A stretch of 64,000 nucleotides of DNA from a bacterium (GTDB lineage Bacteria > Sumerlaeota > Sumerlaeia > SLMS01 > JAHLLQ01): positions 558,001 to 622,000 of the forward strand of contig JAHLLQ010000002.1 in assembly GCA_020444065.1 (NCBI GenBank), in the 5' to 3' direction. The notes under the pieces are model-generated. The model was given only the letters and a program-made list of their open reading frames with translations, had not been told where the DNA came from and made no database searches. The first letter of the stretch is position 1. Each line of letters starts with the position of its first letter. Positions 25,470 to 35,791 of this stretch are shown here, piece by piece. The translations under genes and the position numbers were made by a program.

Positions 25470-27038
25470 TCAATCCTCCCACTTGCTCTCTGTACCGGTG
25501 GTTGTTGTGCCGCCGCCTTGCCCTTTGCCGCGGGCCCGCATATCCTCGACCTTCTCCTTCAAGGCCATCATGTCGCGGTCGTTCTTCCGCATCAGCAGCG
25601 CCTGGTCGACGAAGATACCGGCGACAGAGGTATCGCCCGCAAGCAGGTAGGCCTTCGCGATGTGGCCATAGATCTCGAACGTCAGATCCGGAACCGTCTC
25701 CTTCACCGGCGACGCCACAATTCGCAGAACATCGCCCTCGAACTTCCCGCGCTTGTCCTCAAACGCGATCACATTCAGCCCGATTTCCACACAGTTTCGT
25801 ACGCCCTGGTAGAGCATGCGCATCAGGTCGAGCGGCAGCTTGCTGTGCACGCCGGTGCGCATGATATCCAGCAGCGAGCCGAAATCGCGCGGCTCGATCC
25901 ACCCGCGCCGCATCCACTTGTCGTTCGTCATCCGGAAGCGATATTCGAGCAACTTCCCGCAGTGCATCGTCCACGTGTAGTACACCATCTTCACGCAGCG
26001 ATACATGCGCGATGTTTGCTCGTCGGACTTCTCCGACAAGTGACTCATATCCGGAATATAGCGTGCCAGAATACACGCCAACTCCTCGCATTCCCAAAGC
26101 ATATTGAACGGCGCGCGTCCCTGCTCGCGATCGAAGTCGCTGGCCATGGCAATGATCTTCGTACAAGCCTCCAGCACCGATTCCTTCAGACCATGGTTTG
26201 CCAGGTAGTCCGCCGCCACGTAGTGCGCATCGTGATAGTAGCCCTTGTCACAGAGCTTTAGCGCCTCGCGAATCGATTCATCTGCTGTTGTGCCGACACT
26301 CAACTGCTTCTGCCGTTCCTGTGCTTCAAGCGGCGGCTTGATCGGTTCCAGAAACTGGCGATACTTGGCGCGTGGGTGCCCATCATCGGATTGCGATGAA
26401 TGGAGTTGTACCGCTGATTTCGGCCCTTCCGTGGGAACAGCCTTCGGGGGAAGCGGCCTGGGGTTCGGGTTCCTGATGGCGCCCTCTGGGATAGGGCGCC
26501 TGGGACGCACTGGACCAATGTCATCTAATGTGATTTCCGGCTTCCGTTTTGGCGGGGGAGCAGTCTTCTTTGGCAGCGGCTTCCCGCCGCCCGGCACGCC
26601 TGTTTTTTGAGCAGGACGCTGCTTGGCGACCGGCTTGGGCGCGGGTTTCATTCGCTCTTCCCGCGCCTGCGCCTCCAGAGCCTTCCTGCGCCAGGGACTG
26701 ACCGGAATGTTGGCGGGAATCTGGCCCGACTTCGTGCCCGTCGTATAGACTCCGGAAGAACGAGACGACATCCGCCGGCGCGTCTGTTCCTGGGCCAGCA
26801 ACTGGCGCAACTTATCGAGACCCGCCACTGCCAGCAGTCGGCGGACTTCGCGAAACTCCTCCGACCCCGGGTGAGGCGACGTGTCGTGCATGTTGTCCGG
26901 TGTGAGGTTGGCAAGAAACAGCGAGAAGAATCCGCGATGACTGAAGATCTGATGATCCGGTTCAGTCACTCCCAGCAGGCGCAGAGCTTCCACGCACTTG
27001 CGCTCTTCCTCTGGCGTCAGCGATCGTCCTGGGCTCAT
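25470..27038 (-). CDS. Tandem paralogue A of an unrecognised family
   Basis: 522 aa, no signal peptide. An N-terminal ~85-residue domain (SLTPEEERKCVEALRLLG, then HRGFFSLFLANLTPDNM) is joined by a long Pro/Lys/Arg-rich linker (about 110-230) to a helical C-terminal domain (about 265-500: SDFDREQGRAPFNMLWECEELA, NDKWMRRGWIEPRDFG). The same two domains, without the long linker, make up the gene immediately upstream at 27217-28533. I do not recognise the family. The C-terminal half has TPR-like helix pairs but no clear consensus. GGGAG precedes the ATG. Function unknown; duplication and divergence are evident. Confidence 0.85.
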   Translation of the reverse strand: MSPGRSLTPEEERKCVEALRLLGVTEPDHQIFSHRGFFSLFLANLTPDNMHDTSPHPGSEEFREVRRLLAVAGLDKLRQLLAQEQTRRRMSSRSSGVYTTGTKSGQIPANIPVSPWRRKALEAQAREERMKPAPKPVAKQRPAQKTGVPGGGKPLPKKTAPPPKRKPEITLDDIGPVRPRRPIPEGAIRNPNPRPLPPKAVPTEGPKSAVQLHSSQSDDGHPRAKYRQFLEPIKPPLEAQERQKQLSVGTTADESIREALKLCDKGYYHDAHYVAADYLANHGLKESVLEACTKIIAMASDFDREQGRAPFNMLWECEELACILARYIPDMSHLSEKSDEQTSRMYRCVKMVYYTWTMHCGKLLEYRFRMTNDKWMRRGWIEPRDFGSLLDIMRTGVHSKLPLDLMRMLYQGVRNCVEIGLNVIAFEDKRGKFEGDVLRIVASPVKETVPDLTFEIYGHIAKAYLLAGDTSVAGIFVDQALLMRKNDRDMMALKEKVEDMRARGKGQGGGTTTTGTESKWED

Positions 27039-27216
27039 CGCTCTCTCCCGGTATCGGTGCGAGGCCCCAATTGGCGAACTTGGGCTTTAAATGGGAACAA
27101 AGCACATAGGAGAAACCCCTGTCAAGACAACACGGAAGCAAAATAAGAGAATCGTGTACTAACAGCACACAGAACAGGGATTGATGTGGACATGTCCAGG
27201 TTTTTGGGGCGCAGGA

Positions 27217-28533
27217 CTACTTCTTCTTCCGGATTCCATCCCACCAGCGCTTCTTCTTCGGGGCGCCGGGCTTATCCGATTCCTCATCCGGGACATCCTG
27301 ATGGCGGGCGCGCTGCAGCCGCGCCCTCAATCGGTCAATCTCAGGATTATCCGGCAGAATACTGGAGGCCATCGTCAGGAAGTTGTTCGCATTCGTCAGA
27401 TCCCCGGCGCGATGGTACGCCCGGACGATATCGCAGGCGACGTCAAACGCCAGCTTCTCGTAGTTCTCGCGCAGTGGCGAGATGACGATCCGCAGGAACT
27501 CCGCCTCGAACTTGCCCTGCTTATCCGGGAAGGCGATGACATGCTCGCCAACTTCCATCACGTGACGCGCACTCTTATAGAGCCGCCGCATCATTTCCAT
27601 CGGCAGATTCGTTCGCGCCCCGGAACGGAAGACATCCAGCACAAACCCGAAGTCGCTCGGTTCCACCCACTGCCGGCGCATCCACTCGTCGTTGCGAATG
27701 CGGTACTTGTACTCCACCAGCGCGCGGCAATGACGCAGCCACGTCTCGTAAATGTGAGCAACCATGCGGAACTTGGTTACCGTTTCTGCATCGCCCTTCT
27801 TCGACAGGCGCGAGACCTCGGGAATGAAGCGCACGATCGTCGCGGCCAGGTGCTCGCACTCGTGAAGCATATTCACCGGCCCGACGCCTTGCTCGCGATC
27901 GAAGCTCGAAGCGCGCTCGATCACGCCCAGGCCCGCCTCCAACACACCACTGCTCAAGCCGACATTCTCAAAGTACGCCGTCACCACGTAGTACGCATCC
28001 TGGTAACGGCCTTCGTTGCGCAGTTGCAGGATGTAGGTAATCGCCTCTTCCGTATCGGCCGGATCCAGGCTCTTCACGTCCAGATCGCTCTTCGGAAGGT
28101 TCACCTTGTGAGGATGGGGAGTATGAGTCGCCTGATATTTCTCCTCCTCTTCCTCCTCATCACCCTCGACCAGCGTCACTTCGTCCGCGATTCCGGGCGT
28201 GGGCGTCCGGAAGGCCGAAGAGGGCGTCTCGATTCCCTCCACTCCGGTCGAGGGGCGGATTGGCTGCTTCTCGGCCTCCACTCGTTTTGCCAGCAGCTCA
28301 CGCAGCCGCTCGGCCCCCGCCCGGGACAGCAGCTTGCGGATTTCCATGAAGGCTTCCACGTCCGGATGGGCCGCGCCTTCCCCCATCTCATCCGCGGTCA
28401 AACCAGTCATATAAAGGGCGAAGTAACCGTGATTGCTGATCAATGGATGATCCGGCCGGGTGATCCCCAGCACTTCCAACGCGGCCAGACACTGATCCTC
28501 TTGATCCGGCGTCAACGGAGCCTTTTTGGCCAT
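27217..28533 (-). CDS. Tandem paralogue B of an unrecognised family
   Basis: 438 aa, no signal peptide. It aligns end to end with the gene at 25470-27038: PLTPDQEDQCLAALEVLG against SLTPEEERKCVEALRLLG; SSFDREQGVGPVNML against SDFDREQGRAPFNML; RNDEWMRRQWVEPSDFG against TNDKWMRRGWIEPRDFG. The linker (about 100-150) is shorter and acidic (EEEEEK). The C-terminus is basic (KKKRWWDGIRKKK). ATG 28533 is chosen because it matches the paralogue's N-terminus and has GGGGA 8 nt upstream; a frame extension to 28563 is likely untranslated. Conserved aromatic and charged positions suggest a shared fold and possibly a heteromeric partnership. Confidence 0.85.
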   Translation of the reverse strand: MAKKAPLTPDQEDQCLAALEVLGITRPDHPLISNHGYFALYMTGLTADEMGEGAAHPDVEAFMEIRKLLSRAGAERLRELLAKRVEAEKQPIRPSTGVEGIETPSSAFRTPTPGIADEVTLVEGDEEEEEEKYQATHTPHPHKVNLPKSDLDVKSLDPADTEEAITYILQLRNEGRYQDAYYVVTAYFENVGLSSGVLEAGLGVIERASSFDREQGVGPVNMLHECEHLAATIVRFIPEVSRLSKKGDAETVTKFRMVAHIYETWLRHCRALVEYKYRIRNDEWMRRQWVEPSDFGFVLDVFRSGARTNLPMEMMRRLYKSARHVMEVGEHVIAFPDKQGKFEAEFLRIVISPLRENYEKLAFDVACDIVRAYHRAGDLTNANNFLTMASSILPDNPEIDRLRARLQRARHQDVPDEESDKPGAPKKKRWWDGIRKKK

Positions 28534-28776
28534 CTCGATTGTCCCCGATGGTTTGTGGGCCATTCAGTCTCAAGGCTTACAAGCTCCTTCATCCACGCTT
28601 CGGTGCCGAGTGTCAAGCCGGGTGGCGGGAGGCCTCCCACTTGACTGAGGTTCACTCATGGAAATTGCGAAATCGATATGCTTTGAGAAATCGGGTTGCG
28701 GACCTGTCCTGACCACCCGCAAAATCCAGAAGCTGTCGGCGATTGGAACCGGCAGTTCAATATAGTCGGAGGGGAG

Positions 28777-30891
28777 ATGATTGTGTCTACAGCGTTTGGG
28801 ATGTATCGGGCGAGTGCGATGGCCGTCGCAGCCATCGCTGCGATCATTTTGATGGGTTGCGCCACCCAGGACACGGGTCCCGTCGAGGAGTGGCAGCAAT
28901 TGCGCGACGAAGCGCAGTCCTATTTCTGCGAATGGAAAATCGGATCTGCTATCAATTCAGAATCCCAGGCCTATGACCTCGCCAAGGAGGAATTCGGCGA
29001 GGATGATCTCAGGACCGCAGAGATTCTTCATGGCTTGGCGCAATTGCACCGCGCTCACGGAGATGACGAGGTCGCCGAGGAGTTGTATCATCGAGCGCTT
29101 CGACTCTTTGAAGAGCACTACACGGCCGACGATCCGGAGCTCGCCCAGATTCTGGCGAATATGGCCCAAATGTACGCCGACAGGGAGGACTTCGAGCAGG
29201 CAGAGGCATACGCCGACCGCTCGTTTGCAATCCGAGAGAAGGCCTTCGGACCGGATTCGCCGGAGGTTGGCCAGAACTACTTTCTATACAGCTACATCCG
29301 ACTTTCCGAGGAGAGGATCAACGAGGCGGAAGAATTGGCTCTCAGATGTTTCGAACTCCGCAAACCACTCGGCGATGACAATGAGTCTCTCTGCGATGAG
29401 CTCGGTCATCTTGCGACCGTGTACGAGTTCCAGGATCGATATGAGGAGGCGCTGGAGCTTCGAAAACGCGCCGTTGCCCTTTATGAAGACGAAATCGCAA
29501 TTGTCTACCCGGATGGATACATTAACGTGCTCAATGGACTCGTGAATACCGAGTTGATGCTCGGCATGAACGAAGAAGCCGAAGAGCACCTCCTGAAGGC
29601 CCTTGAGATCGCCCAGGACTTCTTCGGTCCATCCGATGCTCACACAGCTGAGGAGATGGTAGGGATTGCCGAGGTGCATACATTCGTCATCAAGAGCGAT
29701 CAGGCAAAAGACTGGATCGGGAAGGCCATGGAGGCGGTCGGCAAAGCCTTTGACCCGAACAGCCCGGAATATTCCGCAATGCATTGGAAACTCGAGCAGA
29801 TGCGCAGTTCACTCGATGACTCGGAAGGAGCTTTGGAACTGGCCAATGAATGGCTGGAGCATGCGAGGGAGAAGTATGAGACCGATGGAGATGCCAGAGG
29901 GATGATCATCGCCCATGACGCTGTTGCAGGCGCCCTGATCAGGCTGAAGCGCCGGGACGAGACAATACTCCATCTTGAGAAAATGCTCAAGTTCCAGGAA
30001 ATCCACTACGGTGCAAACCATAGCGAAGTTGGAATGACCCACCTCCTTCTAGCCTGCCATAGTCTTCTGAAAGGCGACAAGACACGAGTTGAGCAAGAGG
30101 TTGCCTGGGTTCGAGCAGTTTGGATGACGGCTCCAATCGATGAGAATCTGGAGAGGGTGGAACAATTGCAGCCATACATCCGGTATTTTGAATCCCAAGG
30201 CCGACACGATGTCGTGGCACTCATCCTGACACGCATCGTCGCGGTGTACGATGAGATCCTCGGTCCGACCGACGAGAAGACATTTGAAACCCTCTCCGAT
30301 CTCACCGAGGCCTACTCCAATGACGGAGATATGGAGGGCGCACTCGATGTCCTCAAGGACGTCGTAGCCCGACGACGCGAAAGCCCCGGGAAGTACCAGA
30401 TTAAAATGATCAGCGCGATGGATGATCTGGCTTCCTACTACGACTGGCTGGATATGTACGAAGAATCCGAACCGATCTACCGCGACGAGATCGATCTCCT
30501 CACTGCGAATGTTGGCCCTGAAGACTCTTGGACGGCCGATGCATGGAACAATCTGGGATATTCCCTCTGGCTCCAGGACAAAGACGAGGAAGCGGAAGAA
30601 GCCTATAAGAAATCCATCGCCATCTACGACTCGATCAGTCAAGACACACGCGGACGGCGAGCTTCTCCCACGTACAATCTTGCGCTTCTCTACGAATATC
30701 ATGACAGAGCGGAAGACGCAGAGCGTTGTTTCATGCAGTGCCTCGCCATGGAAGAAGGCGAACTCGGCCCCGACCATCCCGAAGTCGCCGCCACCCTGCG
30801 CAGCATCGCCACCTTCTACAGAAACCTTGGCCGCGACGCTGAAGCAGAAGAATTCGACCAACGCGCTACCAATATCGATGGGGAGGAGTAG
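28777..30891 (+). CDS. TPR-repeat lipoprotein
   Basis: 704 aa. Signal peptide with lipobox LMGC (C28), so it is membrane-anchored. The rest is almost entirely kinesin-light-chain-type tetratricopeptide repeats of about 42 residues (for example ALRLFEEHYTADDPELAQ, FAIREKAFGPDSPEV, LAMEEGELGPDHPEVAATL). It probably scaffolds protein contacts at the envelope. GGAGGGGAG directly precedes ATG 28777, and a GTG at 28783 has better spacing. A second TPR gene follows after 19 bp, so they form an operon. Confidence 0.85.
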   Translation: MIVSTAFGMYRASAMAVAAIAAIILMGCATQDTGPVEEWQQLRDEAQSYFCEWKIGSAINSESQAYDLAKEEFGEDDLRTAEILHGLAQLHRAHGDDEVAEELYHRALRLFEEHYTADDPELAQILANMAQMYADREDFEQAEAYADRSFAIREKAFGPDSPEVGQNYFLYSYIRLSEERINEAEELALRCFELRKPLGDDNESLCDELGHLATVYEFQDRYEEALELRKRAVALYEDEIAIVYPDGYINVLNGLVNTELMLGMNEEAEEHLLKALEIAQDFFGPSDAHTAEEMVGIAEVHTFVIKSDQAKDWIGKAMEAVGKAFDPNSPEYSAMHWKLEQMRSSLDDSEGALELANEWLEHAREKYETDGDARGMIIAHDAVAGALIRLKRRDETILHLEKMLKFQEIHYGANHSEVGMTHLLLACHSLLKGDKTRVEQEVAWVRAVWMTAPIDENLERVEQLQPYIRYFESQGRHDVVALILTRIVAVYDEILGPTDEKTFETLSDLTEAYSNDGDMEGALDVLKDVVARRRESPGKYQIKMISAMDDLASYYDWLDMYEESEPIYRDEIDLLTANVGPEDSWTADAWNNLGYSLWLQDKDEEAEEAYKKSIAIYDSISQDTRGRRASPTYNLALLYEYHDRAEDAERCFMQCLAMEEGELGPDHPEVAATLRSIATFYRNLGRDAEAEEFDQRATNIDGEE

Positions 30892-30910
30892 ACCGTAAGG
30901 GACACGCGAC

Positions 30911-32032
30911 TTGACCATGGAAGACCTGCGGAGTTTCAGGGAACGATTTGGAGACGATGAGGAAGCGCTTCGCCGCGAGCTTGAAGAACTGGAGAGCTCG
31001 GTCGCTCCGGATCTGTCTCGTCGACATGGGATCGTTGGTCGCCTGGCGGAGATCTGTCTGGAACGGAAGCAATTCGACGAGGCCGATCACTTCGCCGCAC
31101 GCCTCGTTGAACTCGCTGTCGAAGAATACGGTCCGATTCATATCCGCGTGGCGGGCAGCCTCTCAAGTCTCGCAACGATCCGTCGGAAGTGGGGGAACTG
31201 GGAAGAGGCCAAGGTGCCATTCTATCGGGCAATCGAGGTCGCGCGACAGGTTCCCGCAACGCGCACGCTCGAGCAAGGCCAGGAGTTCCTCCGCAATGCA
31301 CGTGATCTCTTCGCTCGCGGTTACGTGGAAGAAGCTGTCCTCGACCTGGAATTGGCCTGCCCGATTCTTCTCAGACACCTCGGCCCAGACCACCGAGATT
31401 ACCTGAGGGCACTCCAGTTCCTGGCCACTGCCTACTCAGAGATCCCGGATCTGGACAGCGCCCGGCCGATCCAGAAGGAACTGCTGGAACATTGGCGCCG
31501 GAACGGCGGCGAGCAGAATGGCATGCTCGAGACGGCCCTTCAAAATATGGCTCGTCTCGAATCGCGGGCTGGCGCGTTGGTTGAGGCTCTGGAGTACTTC
31601 CTGGAATGGCGAGACCTTTGCCTGCAGGCCTATGGGTACTACGACCTCCTGACGGCCAATGCCTACGCCGAACTCGGTGGGTGCCTGCGTTACATGAAGC
31701 GATGGGAAGAGGCGAAAGAAATCCTGGAGATGGCGCTTGAGATTTATAAGGAACTGGACGCCTCTCGCCATCCCGGCAGCATCGAGCCACGCCTGGACCT
31801 TGCCTGGGTCGAAGGGAATACGGGTGGACTGCAAGCCGCCCAAAGCCTCTACCACGAAGCGCTCGACATACAGATCGAAACCACCGGAGAGATCCATCCC
31901 GAGGTCCACCGCATTCTCAAGATCCTGGCCAGCTTTCACGGTATGCGTGGGCGACATGATATCGCCGACCAACTCGATGAGGATGTCAGGCGGATCAAGA
32001 AGGCCTTGGAAGATCGTCCGGCGAACGCGTAG
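30911..32032 (+). CDS. Cytoplasmic TPR-repeat protein
   Basis: 373 aa with no signal peptide. Six to seven TPR-like units of the same kinesin-light-chain type as the upstream lipoprotein (VELAVEEYGPIHIRVA, LEIYKELDASRHPGS, DIQIETTGEIHPEVHR). The TTG at 30911 has AAGGG 9 nt upstream; ATG 30917 is the alternative two codons later. It is probably co-transcribed with the TPR lipoprotein and may be its cytoplasmic counterpart. No catalytic motif is visible. Confidence 0.8.
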   Translation: MTMEDLRSFRERFGDDEEALRRELEELESSVAPDLSRRHGIVGRLAEICLERKQFDEADHFAARLVELAVEEYGPIHIRVAGSLSSLATIRRKWGNWEEAKVPFYRAIEVARQVPATRTLEQGQEFLRNARDLFARGYVEEAVLDLELACPILLRHLGPDHRDYLRALQFLATAYSEIPDLDSARPIQKELLEHWRRNGGEQNGMLETALQNMARLESRAGALVEALEYFLEWRDLCLQAYGYYDLLTANAYAELGGCLRYMKRWEEAKEILEMALEIYKELDASRHPGSIEPRLDLAWVEGNTGGLQAAQSLYHEALDIQIETTGEIHPEVHRILKILASFHGMRGRHDIADQLDEDVRRIKKALEDRPANA

Positions 32033-32116
32033 TCACGTTGCTCGCCGCCCTTCCCGCTTGCACCGGCGCCCCCGCCCGACTATCCCCCGTTGTCTTGACT
32101 CTGTGGAGGATTCGTC

Positions 32117-33172
32117 GTGGGCAAACGCGTCATCGTAACGGGCAGCAATGGACTGATCGGCTCGGAGTGCGTCCAGCACTTTGACGATCTCGGCTGGGAA
32201 GTCGTCGGCGTGGACAATAATATGCGCCGCCAGTTTTTCGGGCCGGACGGCGATACGCTTTGGAATCTGGAGCGCCTGCGCGCCGCGACGCGCAACTTCC
32301 GCCACTGCGACAGCGACATCCGCGACCGCGATTTCATCGACCGCCTGCTCGGCGAAGTCCGCCCCGACCTGGTCATTCACGCCGCCGCCCAGCCCAGCCA
32401 CGATCTCGCCGCCCGCATTCCGGTCGACGATTTCGAGGTGAACGCCAACGGCACTCTGAACCTCCTCGAGGCCACCCGCCAGCACGCTCCCGAAGCCGTC
32501 TTTGTCTTCATGAGCACCAACAAGGTCTACGGCGACGCGCCCAACTCGCTGCCTCTCGAAGAGCTTGAAACCCGCTGGGATTTCGCCGACGAGCGCCGCG
32601 GCGTGGGAATCGACGAGCGGATGTCGATCGACCAGTCAATGCACTCGCTCTTCGGCGTGTCGAAGGTCGCCGCCGACGTCATGACCCAAGAGTACGGCCA
32701 CTACTTCGGAATGAAGACAGTCTGCCTGCGCGGCGGCTGCCTGACCGGTCCGGCCCACAGCGGCGCCCAGCTCCACGGCTTCCTTAGTTACCTCGTGAAG
32801 TGCGCCATGCGGGGTGACAAGTACACCGTCTTCGGCTATAAGGGGAAGCAGGTCCGCGACAACATCCACAGTTACGACGTGTGCCGGGCGATCGAGGTCT
32901 TCGCAGCAAATCCTCGCCCCGGCGAGGTCTACAACATCGGCGGCGGCCCAGGGAACTCGGTTTCGATTCTCGAAGTCATCGCACGAATCGAGGAACTCTC
33001 CGGACGGCGTCTGGACTGGGAATACAGCGACAAAGCCCGCAGCGGCGATCACATCTGCTACTACACCGACCTCGGGAAATTCCGCCGCGACTACCCCGAG
33101 TGGGATATCACGAAGTCACTGGATGATATTCTGAAGGAAGAAATCGCCCAGGTAGAGAAGAGCCTGGGGTAG
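32117..33172 (+). CDS. NAD-dependent epimerase/dehydratase, CDP-paratose 2-epimerase-like
   Basis: 351 aa extended short-chain dehydrogenase. The Rossmann motif GSNGLIGS is at 9-16 and the serine/threonine site in MSTNKVYGD. The usual YxxxK is FGVSK (F179, K183), so the catalytic tyrosine is replaced by Phe. The pattern [25 protein letters not shown] and [12 protein letters not shown] resembles the CDP-tyvelose/paratose 2-epimerase branch. It should act on a nucleotide sugar for surface glycan. The start is GTG with GGAGGA 6 nt upstream. No sugar-synthesis partner is adjacent. Confidence 0.88.
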   Translation: MGKRVIVTGSNGLIGSECVQHFDDLGWEVVGVDNNMRRQFFGPDGDTLWNLERLRAATRNFRHCDSDIRDRDFIDRLLGEVRPDLVIHAAAQPSHDLAARIPVDDFEVNANGTLNLLEATRQHAPEAVFVFMSTNKVYGDAPNSLPLEELETRWDFADERRGVGIDERMSIDQSMHSLFGVSKVAADVMTQEYGHYFGMKTVCLRGGCLTGPAHSGAQLHGFLSYLVKCAMRGDKYTVFGYKGKQVRDNIHSYDVCRAIEVFAANPRPGEVYNIGGGPGNSVSILEVIARIEELSGRRLDWEYSDKARSGDHICYYTDLGKFRRDYPEWDITKSLDDILKEEIAQVEKSLG

Positions 33173-33239
33173 TTGGGTGGTTTGCCACAGATGGGGAGGA
33201 TGGACACAGCTTGAGAGCAAGGACTCGTCGCCACACCAG

Positions 33240-33629
33240 CTAGACCATTCGCTTCCAGTACTCCAAGACCTCCGGCGGCAGGGACTCTTCCTCTCGGCTG
33301 AGGCGTGCCTCGATGATCATTCGTTCGTGTCGAACTGCCTGCGCGAAATCCTCGTAATCCTGGATGATGTCCACTTTCTCGATTTCCCGCAGCCTCTTTG
33401 CGGCGAGTTCGAGTGTCTGATCGAGGCTTTCAATCGGCCACACATAGGCGCGGCACAGGAACAGTACGAGGGTCGTGACTGACCTGACCTCCTCGTGATT
33501 CCTTTCAGTAGCTTCAGTCTTGGCCAGGTATTCGGTGATGATCTCGGAGAACTCCGAGCCGCCAAAGAAGTCATCAAAGAAATCTACTGCCGAATCGGCT
33601 TCCCATGGCAGTTCGCCCCAGGCACCCAT
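33240..33629 (-). CDS. DUF4259-like protein
   Basis: 129 aa, cytoplasmic. It opens with MGAWGELPWEADSAVDFFDD, which matches the MGxWGxxpfenDxAxD start of DUF4259 proteins, followed by a helical remainder. Function is unknown for this family. AGGAG lies 10 nt before the ATG. It reads in the same direction as, and just downstream of, the receiver-domain gene, separated by 48 bp with short direct repeats. Confidence 0.72.
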   Translation of the reverse strand: MGAWGELPWEADSAVDFFDDFFGGSEFSEIITEYLAKTEATERNHEEVRSVTTLVLFLCRAYVWPIESLDQTLELAAKRLREIEKVDIIQDYEDFAQAVRHERMIIEARLSREEESLPPEVLEYWKRMV

Positions 33630-33657
33630 GACTTACGCGCTCCTACTCGCCACTCGT

Positions 33658-33696
33658 CACTAGCCACTAATCACTGACTATTCCCCACTAGCCACT
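33658..33696. repeat. Short direct repeat CACTAGCCACT
   Basis: The 11-nt sequence CACTAGCCACT occurs at 33658-33668 and 33686-33696, with the related CACTAATCACT between them. The second copy reaches into the 3' end of the receiver gene. Low-complexity CACT-rich spacer; significance unclear. Confidence 0.5.
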
Positions 33697-34082
33697 TCCC
33701 TCTTCGTCAACTCCGCAACCTTCTCCAGGAACGTATCCGGGTCGATGGGCTTGGTCATGAAGGCATCGGCTCCGATCGAGCGCCGCCATTCGTCGTCCGA
33801 ACGCCCCGTTTCCTGGGTCAGCCCTGTCAGGACCATGGCTGGGATGTTCTTCGTCGTCTCGTCCTTCCGTAGTTCCATCAGCAGCTGGTAGCCGTTCATC
33901 TTCGGCATCTTCATGTCCAGCACGACCAGGACGGGGAGCGTTGCCCGGATGCAGGCCAGCCCCGACTCGCCGTCGTGGGCGATGCAGCAGGCGAACTGGC
34001 GCGACTCCAGCATCAGCCGGATCAGATCGCACACCTCGCGCTCGTCATCGATCACACAAACCTTTGGCCGATCGGGCATCAT
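33678..34082 (-). CDS. Stand-alone response regulator receiver domain
   Basis: 134 aa, a single CheY-like receiver domain with no output domain. Acidic pocket D12/D13, phospho-acceptor D56 (VVLDMKMPKMNG), T86 and K111 are all present, so it should be phosphorylatable. AGGAG is 3 nt before the first ATG and 6 nt before a second ATG at 34079, which may be the true start. No histidine kinase is adjacent. It could act in a phosphorelay or bind a partner directly. Confidence 0.92.
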   Translation of the reverse strand: MMPDRPKVCVIDDEREVCDLIRLMLESRQFACCIAHDGESGLACIRATLPVLVVLDMKMPKMNGYQLLMELRKDETTKNIPAMVLTGLTQETGRSDDEWRRSIGADAFMTKPIDPDTFLEKVAELTKREVASGE

Positions 34083-34680
34083 GCGCTCCTATTCTCCCAT
34101 GGCGAAATCTTGCGGAGAGAGTCGGAACGGCTGCAACGAAAAGCCGCTTCGGCCTGTCGCACGAAGAGTGAGTCAACTTGCTCCGCAGGACGATGCAACA
34201 CGGCATCGCGGACACCAGGTGTCGCCCTTAGCTTTTTTCTAACATAGCTGAAAGTGCAGGGGGAAATGTTCAGATCAGGCGCGCTTTGGACGGAACTGGA
34301 CTTAAAGTGGGGCCGCCCCCCAGGTGGCCCAGGTGTCCCCCGCGAACCGTGATCCCGCGGCAGCCTTCTATGTCCAGTTGTGTCAGTATTTTTCCCTATG
34401 TTCTTCGATAGAGGAGAGGACGTTCCAACTACTGCCAGAATGTCATGAAAAGGTCCCCGGCTCCCGCAGGAATCGGCAGGACTTTTGGCCTCGGCTCGAA
34501 AGAACGCTTTATAGAAACGCACGCGCGAGGCTGCCAATCCGCTTGACCCCCCCGAGGGTGGCCCGCAAGGTGCGTCGCGAAGTCGGGAGGGCAATCCGGG
34601 GCAACGCGATAGCAGGACCCCAAAGTTGCGTACTTTCACTCAAAAAGAATAGATCCATTCCAATATAGGAAAGGTGCATC
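34083..34680. other. Long intergenic region upstream of gap
   Basis: 598 bp with no credible gene, between the divergent receiver gene and gap. Visible elements are a CGATGC-aacacg-GCATCG hairpin at 34191-34208 and an odd palindrome GACACC-a-GGTGTC at 34211-34223, a possible operator. Close to gap there is a weak promoter-like TTGCGT (34626-34631) with AT-rich sequence 17 nt on. AGGAAAGG at 34668-34675 is the gap ribosome-binding site. The middle 300 bp shows nothing I can assign. Confidence 0.4.
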
Positions 34681-35676
<996 letters not shown>

Positions 35677-35714
35677 TTCCGGCCCGTTCCAGTTTGGGTT
35701 CGGACGAACTCTCT

Positions 35715-35756
35715 CCGGCCCGGCGGACGGTCCCACGTCCCGCCGGGCCGGTTTTC
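35715..35756 (+). terminator. Intrinsic terminator after gap
   Basis: A perfect 12-bp stem CCGGCCCGGCGG/CCGCCGGGCCGG with a 13-nt loop, then TTTTCTTCT. Strong and correctly placed 38 bp after the stop. Confidence 0.93.
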
Positions 35757-35791
35757 TTCTCAGCAATCGCAAAATCTAAAGGAGTGTTACC

